DNA of 64,000 nt from Tenrec ecaudatus (taxonomy: Eukaryota; Chordata; Mammalia; Afrosoricida; Tenrecidae): the NCBI RefSeq assembly GCF_050624435.1, contig NC_134542.1, positions 13,103,497 to 13,167,496 on the forward strand, written 5' to 3'. The position numbers and the translations under genes are program-made. Positions 57,875 to 64,000 of the stretch are shown here, piece by piece (positions within the stretch are counted from its first letter, which is position 1; each line of letters opens with the position of its first letter). The notes below the pieces were generated by a model. That model was not told the DNA's origin. It saw only the letters and a program-made list of their open reading frames with translations, and did no database searches.

Positions 57875-58256
57875 AGTTGGATTAAGGAAGACTGAAGGAG
57901 AAGCAATGCATTTGAATTATGGTGCTGGTGAACAATATTGAAAGAATTCTTAACAGCTGCCAAAAGGACAATCAAAACTGTTTTGGAAAAGTACCAGCAC
58001 GCTCCTTAGAAGCAAGAATGGTGAGGCTTTGGACATGTTATCAGGAGAGACCAGTCCCTGGACAAGGACATGCTTGCTAAAGTAGAGAGGCAGTGAAAAA
58101 GAGGAAGACTGAACAGGATGGATTGACACAGTGGAGTCAACAATGGCCTTCAACATAGGAACATCCTGAGGATGGTGAAGGACTGGGCGGCTTCATTCTG
58201 CTGTGCTTGCTGTAAATCAGAGCCATTCAAGGGCCCGGACACCAGCAACATAAAAG
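57875..58256 (+). mobile_element. RTE LINE 3' fragment
   Basis: Has 'aattatggtgctggtgaaca', 'cacgctccttagaagcaaga' and 'ttatcaggagagaccagtcc'. It lies tail-to-tail with the antisense RTE upstream. Confidence 0.87.
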
Positions 58257-58715
58257 CCAATGTTTGAAATCACGAGAGCTTTTCAGACATTTTCTTATTG
58301 TTAGGTTTTTAGATTGCTTCTAATATTTTACTATTTGAATATTGTTTTATAAATGTTCCTGGCCATTCATTTTTGTTCACACTTCTTATAATTTTATATA
58401 GATTATTGAGAGGTTTAATTGCTCACTTCTCATAAAATGTATATGATTGTATAGATGAGTATTGTCAATAGTGTTCCAAAATATCTTCCTCAAAATGGTC
58501 TACACAGTGAAACTCTAGCATAAATTGTTTAGCACTTCTATGTATTTTTAATATTTTATAATATTTTAAATTTCTTTACACTTTGACATTTTTAATGATC
58601 ATGTTAAATAATTTATATGGATTTACTTATTTATATATTCTCCTTTAAAAATAGTGAACTCCTTTGTTGGGGGGGAATTGCTTTTTTTTTTTGAAACAGA
58701 GTTTATTTGGAAGGC
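58257..58715 (-). mobile_element. Old L1-like antisense fragment
   Basis: Phrases such as 'tattgttttataaatgttcc' and 'gtgttccaaaatatcttcct' resemble antisense old L1. AT-rich composition lowers certainty. Confidence 0.35.
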
Positions 58716-58717
58716 GT

Positions 58718-59228
58718 GCTAGTTAAGGTTTATTGTGCCAACCTAGCCGATGAACACATGTGGGATTAACTAAAGGGCAGAGAGATAAATGTCTCGGTGA
58801 GCCTCGCCTTTCTGGTTCTCTGGTCTCTTATTCTCTGATGGTCAGACCAGTGTGTGGCAGCCTTAGCTAGTTCCTTGCCTCAGCTGACAAGGCTCACTTC
58901 CTGTGAGACATCCTTGAGGAGAAGCCACATGGACCTGCCCCAATGCAGCCCTGGGTGCTGGAGCAGCCTTGTGAAAACCCCTGCCAGCGCTGAGATGTTG
59001 TTTACATGCTCATTGCTCCTGCAGTCGCATTATTGCGTGTGTTTTGCGAGTTTGAGGAGGACTTTGTAGATTAGTGTCAGACATATGGGCTAATGTTGGA
59101 TTTATGGGCTTGGACTGGAATGGTGTGGGACGCTTTCTTAATGTACACTTATCCCTTTATATAAAACTCTCTCTTATACATATGAATTTCTGTGGGCTTG
59201 ATTTCTCTATTCTACCCAGATTAGCATA
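58718..59228 (+). mobile_element. LTR-like element (copy 6), distinct subfamily
   Basis: Shares the middle and right end with the other copies ('acaagtca'-type decay, 'ccagcgctgagatg', 'tatgggctaatgttggattt', 'acccagattagcata'). The left end differs ('gctagttaaggtttattgtg'), which suggests a separate subfamily. Confidence 0.6.
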
Positions 59229-59345
59229 GAAAGTGATCTTAAGAAAGGCAATAATAAAAGGTAAGAATGAAAATTTGGGGAAGGGAAAAAACAATTACTC
59301 AAGGTAGTTAGTTAATCTTGAGAGAAAGGCGGGGCCTTTCACTCC

Positions 59346-59468
59346 TTTAAAACAGTGACAGCCTCGGAAACTGTACTTCCCTATGGGATACTTACAGGGT
59401 AGTCCCTCCTGCCCTACAGGGTCTCTGTGGGTCACCATGGACTGGGCAGCAGTGAGTCTTTGTTTGGG
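59346..59468 (+). repeat. AfroSINE 3' half
   Basis: Shows 'cagtgacagcctcggaaac', 'tgccctacagggtctctgtg' and 'accatggactgggcagcag'. Confidence 0.62.
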
Positions 59469-59469
59469 G

Positions 59470-60990
59470 AAGGTGGTTAATGAGTCAAACATTTGAACAA
59501 TTGAAATTCAATCCTGCTGAAGAGCTCTGTGTATAACATCTATCCAACCGGTTCACATCAGTGATGAGGAATTGGGGTATTTTCTCATTTGGTAAATGCT
59601 ATCTGGGGTGGAGGTGTACCAATGTGTTGCTCCACTCATGAGCATATTCCTGCAGACAAAGAAAATCCTTTGGTCCAGAATTCCAGGTGCTACAGGAATG
59701 TATAGAATACTGAGGATGGAGAGCTTAGGGACCCGACAAGGATAGTATCTGTCGCCTGGAGAAAGGTTGAGGGGAAGGAGCAGGGGGGCCAGATGAGGAA
59801 GGAAGTCATGAGGATGAACTCCCTTTTATGTGTCAGTTTAGACAGGGATTTTTTTTTTCCTGATTGTTTTTTGCAAGATCCCCTTCAGCCGGGACTCTGA
59901 GGTCAAAGAGACAGGCATTGTGCAAGAATGCATTTCTTTCTGCATTGGAGTTAGTCCATCCAGAGCTTGGGCTACGTGACGTCAAGCATCTGGCTGAGTA
60001 ACAAAATCTAAATGCAAGCCTAACATTGTGCGTTAAGCGTATTTGGATGCAAACAGATGTGGAGTAGAGTGCTGTGGATGGGCCATTTTTGCTGAAGCAG
60101 GCTTACTGGAAATGCACATAAATAGCTCGTGAGAGTGTCCATAGCATTTGGGTGAATGATTGTGTCTAGTTTGGTGACACAGTAAGCAAGCCAATCAAAT
60201 AGAGTGTTCCTTTATTAAATAATCTTTGAAATTAGGCTTCCCTCGAGCTGGGCTGGAGCATAATGCTCGTCTACTCTCTTCCTTGGCATTCTCAACTACA
60301 ACAAATCTTAGATTTACTTTCAGTTTATATTTAGTTTTCAAAGTACAGCATCCTAGAAATGGGCTCTGAGTAACACAATAGAAACATAGCATGTGGTGAA
60401 ATAATAAGAACAAGAACTACAATGCACCAAGTAAAATGTAACTGTTACCCACAATATCTCGAACTTGTTTATCTATGGGATTTATTTGCCACAATCTTTT
60501 AAAACCTATTCACCCATCATTTATAGGAGCGCAGGGAGTTCACCAGGATTCAAGTGATTTTTATTCAAATGCATATAGAGTAGCTGTAAAAACAGTTAAA
60601 ATGTAATAGAAGCTGAATGGACCAAAAATGTATTTTTGATCAAATGTCCAGCTAAATGCAAGATGTATCTTTGGATTCAAATCACCACCCATAGAAATGT
60701 TGCTACCTCTGAGAAGATAAATCACTGCCCAGCTTAATTTAGATTTTCTGTGTAATCTCTCCAAGCTCATACAAATCCTTTGCTGCAGAATCCCGAAGCC
60801 TGCAAATTGAAATATAAATATTTCTCACAACTGTATGTGTAAATATGATCGAATCAGGGAAAACAAAAGATAGACCGAATTCTCTCCAAATGCTGTAATA
60901 CTGATGAACAAACATGGTATAATGTACATTATCACAAACTTACAGGTTATGTAAGCAACCAGATTGGACATTCACTTGCCTAGATCTTTC
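59470..60990. other. Repeat-poor unassigned interval
   Basis: About 1.5 kb with no gene and no repeat that I recognise. Confidence 0.35.
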
Positions 60991-60992
60991 TA

Positions 60993-61172
60993 ATGGGCAC
61001 CTAGTGGTGTAGTGGTTACGCATTGGGCTTCGATTCACATGATTGTCAGTCCGAAACCACCAGCAACTCCACAGGAGAAAACGGAGCTTTCCACTCCCAG
61101 GAACAATTACAGCTTCAGAGCCCACAGGGGGCCGCTATGAGTCAGCAATGATGACTCGGTGGAAGTGAAGGA
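60993..61172 (+). repeat. AfroSINE
   Basis: Head 'gggcacctagtggtgtagtg', body 'ctccacaggagaaaacgg', end 'gactcggtggaagtgaagg'. Confidence 0.77.
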
Positions 61173-61444
61173 GGCCTTTCTACCCTTCATCAGTCACATG
61201 AAGGAACGAAATCCAAGAAGCAGATTCTAAGAGGTTCAATGTGGACATCCAAACAGAATTTTTCTGGAAAACGAATGCTTTGAAACAACCTCTGACGTTT
61301 CTTTGCCCCAAATCAGAACACCTTCCTGCTTAACCAGCTTTGTCAGCCTGTCTCTCATTGACTCCTTAAGTGCTTGCCGCTTGGGTGATCAATTCCTTCC
61401 TAGATAGCTAATAAAATCATCTAATGAGGCTCTGCTCGCCTCAG

Positions 61445-61632
61445 GGCCGTAGCCCTGGTGGTGGAGCGGTTATGCTTTGGGTTGATAGCCCCAAAAGTCA
61501 GCTCTGTGAGAGAAAGATGAGGCTTTGCACTCCGGTAAAAAGTTACAATCTCAGAAACCCACAGGGGCAGTTCTCCTCTCTCCCCCTGGGTTGCTAGAGG
61601 TCGAGATCAACTCCATGGCCCTGAATCATTTT
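61445..61632 (+). repeat. AfroSINE, well preserved
   Basis: Head 'tagccctggtggtggagcgg', body 'gaaagatgaggctttgcact', 'cacaggggcagttctcctct', end 'caactccatggccctgaat'. Its tail is a (GGGTT)n array. Confidence 0.87.
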
Positions 61633-61712
61633 GGTTTGGTTTGGGTTGGGTTGGGTTGGGTTGGGTTGGGTTGGGTTGGGCTGGGTTGGGTTGGGTTGTT
61701 TGGTTGGGTTTG
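61633..61712 (+). repeat. (GGGTT)n pentamer array
   Basis: About 80 bp, mostly GGGTT units with TTTGG at both edges. It starts at the AfroSINE 3' end. The four-plus G-triplets with TT spacers could fold as a G-quadruplex. Confidence 0.95.
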
Positions 61713-62228
61713 GTTTGGAGTCCCAGGGCGGGGGGTGAATGTGAGGAGACAATGTCATTGTCTGGAACAGCCAGACATCCAATAAAAACAGATGGTACAC
61801 TCCTATTTGGTGAAATTAAAAACACAGATGTCACAAATGCTCCTTCCTACTCCTTGTGGACTGGGCTCCATAGGGTGTTCAATAAGGTCTATTAACTTTC
61901 TTTTATGTTACCCTGTAATTTCTTAGCTTATTCCTAAATTTAATAAACTACATTAGTTCCTCTCTCTTTTTATTTGGTGATTGTCTTCATTTACAAATTG
62001 ATATGTTTGTTTCTCTATTTTCAGTATTCTGGGTTTATTTTCATTTGCATACTTCTATACCTGGATTAACTTTTGGGTAGCATGATCATGTATATTAATC
62101 TCAGGTTGTTATCTGTCCTTATCGAATCTCTGTCCAAAGAATTGCCTTACGTTTTTCTTATCAGATTGGTATGGTTTTAAAATATTTTTAACAAACCGAA
62201 AACAACACTTGCAGTAGAAAACCTCAAT
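61713..62228. other. Unassigned sequence
   Basis: No recognised feature. Confidence 0.35.
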
Positions 62229-62300
62229 CTACTCCTGCTGGGTGGCTGATGGTGTCAAACAATTAACCTTGTGGTTAGTAACCTAACTATATATATTATA
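62229..62300 (+). repeat. AfroSINE head fragment
   Basis: Shows 'tcctgctgggtggctgatgg' and 'ttaaccttgtggttagtaac'; the rest is lost. Confidence 0.45.
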
Positions 62301-62394
62301 CCATGTGCAAAGTGCTAGTTTAACCCTTATATTTGAGGGGGAATTGGTAGGGTTATAATCTCTGGTTGACACTTTTTCTTTCAGATTTTTATAT

Positions 62395-62550
62395 GTCAGC
62401 CCATCGCAGCAAACAGTGGCGGCAACACTGGGCCCAAACATGAAGCAATTGTCAGGGAGGTGCAGGACCAGAGGGCCATTTGCTCTACCGTGGGTAGGCT
62501 GGCTGTGAGTTGGAACAGACTGGAGGGCACTTCACGACAACAGGATTCCA
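62395..62550 (+). mobile_element. RTE LINE 3' terminus
   Basis: Contains 'gtggcggcaacactgggccc', 'gtgagttggaacagactgga' and 'gcacttcacgacaacagg'. Confidence 0.72.
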
Positions 62551-64000
62551 TGGCCTTTTGGACGACATGTTTTCTGCTGACACATCAAAGTTGAGTCTAA
62601 TTAACTCTCCTTTGCAGGTAGCTTTTTTCCCCCTAAACTGTTTTCAGGATATTTTCCTTGTGATTTTGGATCATCTGATGATGATATATGTTGGTGATTC
62701 TCATTTGTGCTTTTTCCTGTTTGGGGTTCATTCAGCAGCTCAGACCTCAGGCAAAACAGGGACTGTGTGTTGGTGGAGGGTGAGTGAGGGTGGAGGCTGG
62801 CCATGCTTCTGGTCAGCAGGAGGGCACAAGGCATAGGGGCGGGGAGGGGGGAGGATCCACACTTTCTGGTCAATGGCCAGTGGCGTGGGTGCTTGTGCTG
62901 TCCGGCTGCTTATTCTCTTCCTGGAGAACTGCTTGCAAACTGCTTCAAAATGGCGACCTTGGGGGGGGGGGCGCTAGCAATTCCTCATGCCGCACTGTGG
63001 CAGGCTCCACACCCACAGGTTTGGTTCCGCTTCTTTGGCTACTTGGTAGTCACTGGATTCCTTACCCTTTCCTGGGAAGTCTGTGGTGCGAGGGTTATCA
63101 CTCATATTCATTTCATTTGGTCCCTTGTATTCCTCACGTTGGGAAACCCTGCTCTAACCTCGCCGTTCGTAGCAGAGCACATTAACTGCTTATACCACGT
63201 AGCGGGCCCCGTTATCAATCAGAATAAGCGGAGGAGGGTTGATTTACAGACGGGTTAGAAATAGCGAATGGAATATAGAGCACACATGAAGAAAATCCAG
63301 CTTGATTAGAGAGACTACCATCGTAGGCCCAATCTATAAAGTAAAGAGACTATATTAGGAACCTGGAAACAGAGAGAATCGTGCAAAGCAGGTCATCAGG
63401 TAGAACCTAATATCACCCCGTTAGGGGAGCAAAGGAGATAATTACTTTGACCTGCTATCTTAGACCTCTGAATTCCTAGTGGGATTCCTCCTCCCTCCCC
63501 CTCCTCAGTGACTGATCCCAAACCAGGGCAGGACGATGGTACCTGTTGGTTTCATTCCTATAATCAGCCTCCTGAAGAGACTAGGTTGTAGATACAGGAA
63601 GTCACAAAGAAGTGAGTGTGATTTCCCCAGCCAGCAGGACGAGCAAGGGGAATAATGGAGACAGATCCTAGATCTCGACAAACACTGCAAAGAAGTGAAC
63701 ATGAGCCCGCAGGGGCACCACATGGACGCAGAGAAAAAAACTACTCAAAAGGGAGGTAAAGCCCAGATGAGTAACTAGCGACAGTATGTAAATATTTGAT
63801 TACACCTTATGACATACATGTATAGATGCGTTGGTTCAAAACCTGCTTTTCTATTGCTTTAGCCAAGTTGAATAGTCTTTTATTAGTTTCAACTGGAAAG
63901 GGCCCGATACTTCCGTGGCCGTCAATGAGAGCCAGGCTCAAACCTGAGCTTATATGTCTCTTAAAACCCCACATCCGGATCATTGAAGATTCTACTCTGT
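62551..64000. other. Mostly unassigned; AfroSINE head remnant near 63160-63212
   Basis: Includes a GC-rich stretch with an 11-G run at about 62959-62969. The sequence 'gagcacattaactgcttata' with 'ccacgtagcgggcccc' looks like an antisense AfroSINE head. The overlapping open frames at 62784-63258 have no known domain. Confidence 0.35.

Noticed and set aside
61633-61712. Interstitial telomeric repeat
   Set aside because: The unit is GGGTT, not TTAGGG, and it begins exactly at a SINE tail.
62784-63258. Overlapping open frames of 133 and 151 codons
   Set aside because: They sit in a GC-rich stretch with a G-run, overlap each other in different frames, have no recognisable domain and show no exon signals.

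Overview
The window reads as intergenic DNA of a placental mammal, most likely an afrotherian and probably a tenrec such as Echinops telfairi. Three repeat types support this. tRNA-derived SINEs of the AfroSINE type occur about every 2-3 kb on both strands. RTE-type LINEs of the afrotherian kind, whose 3' ends run into (AAC)n tails, are abundant. Four copies match my memory of the SPIN hAT transposon, with 8-bp target duplications; among afrotherians SPIN is known to me from tenrecs. The species call is an inference from repeat content, not from a gene match.

No conventional multi-exon gene is visible. The one clear protein-coding unit is an intronless, full-length FABP5 copy (ATG 45930, stop 46337). 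It has a GC-rich 5'UTR, poly(A) signals, a poly(A) tail and a 16-bp target duplication, so it is a retrocopy. Its 135-codon frame is unbroken. A second possible retrocopy of an unidentified transcript lies at 20847-21465.

Layout: 1-9 kb holds ancient repeats (MIR-like), AfroSINEs, RTE fragments and a (GGGA)n array. 9.6-11.2 kb is repeat-poor. 11.2-16.8 kb is an L1 tail followed by a nearly complete but internally deleted L1 on the minus strand. 17.2-18.7 kb is a plus-strand L1 ORF2 fragment. 19.4-25.0 kb holds a near full-length RTE and two RTE fragments, one split by an LTR-like element. 25-33.7 kb mixes LTR-like elements, a SPIN copy, RTE and an L1 3' end. 33.7-35.0 kb is repeat-poor and may contain conserved non-coding DNA. 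35-40.9 kb has L1 3' ends, LTR-like elements, two SPIN copies and AT microsatellites. 42-49.4 kb is dense RTE with the FABP5 retrocopy and a SPIN copy nested in an AfroSINE. 50.6-59.2 kb holds more RTE and L1 pieces, a Tigger-like DNA transposon and two LTR-like elements. 59.5-64 kb is mostly unassigned, with AfroSINEs and a (GGGTT)n array.

The nesting gives a relative order of events. FABP5 mRNA entered an RTE. LTR-like elements entered an RTE and an AfroSINE. SPIN entered an AfroSINE. A Tigger-like element entered an old L1. All LINE reading frames seen here are broken, including both reverse-transcriptase active-site boxes I could locate. Repeat family names come from recognition by eye; repeat ends are approximate unless a target duplication is stated.
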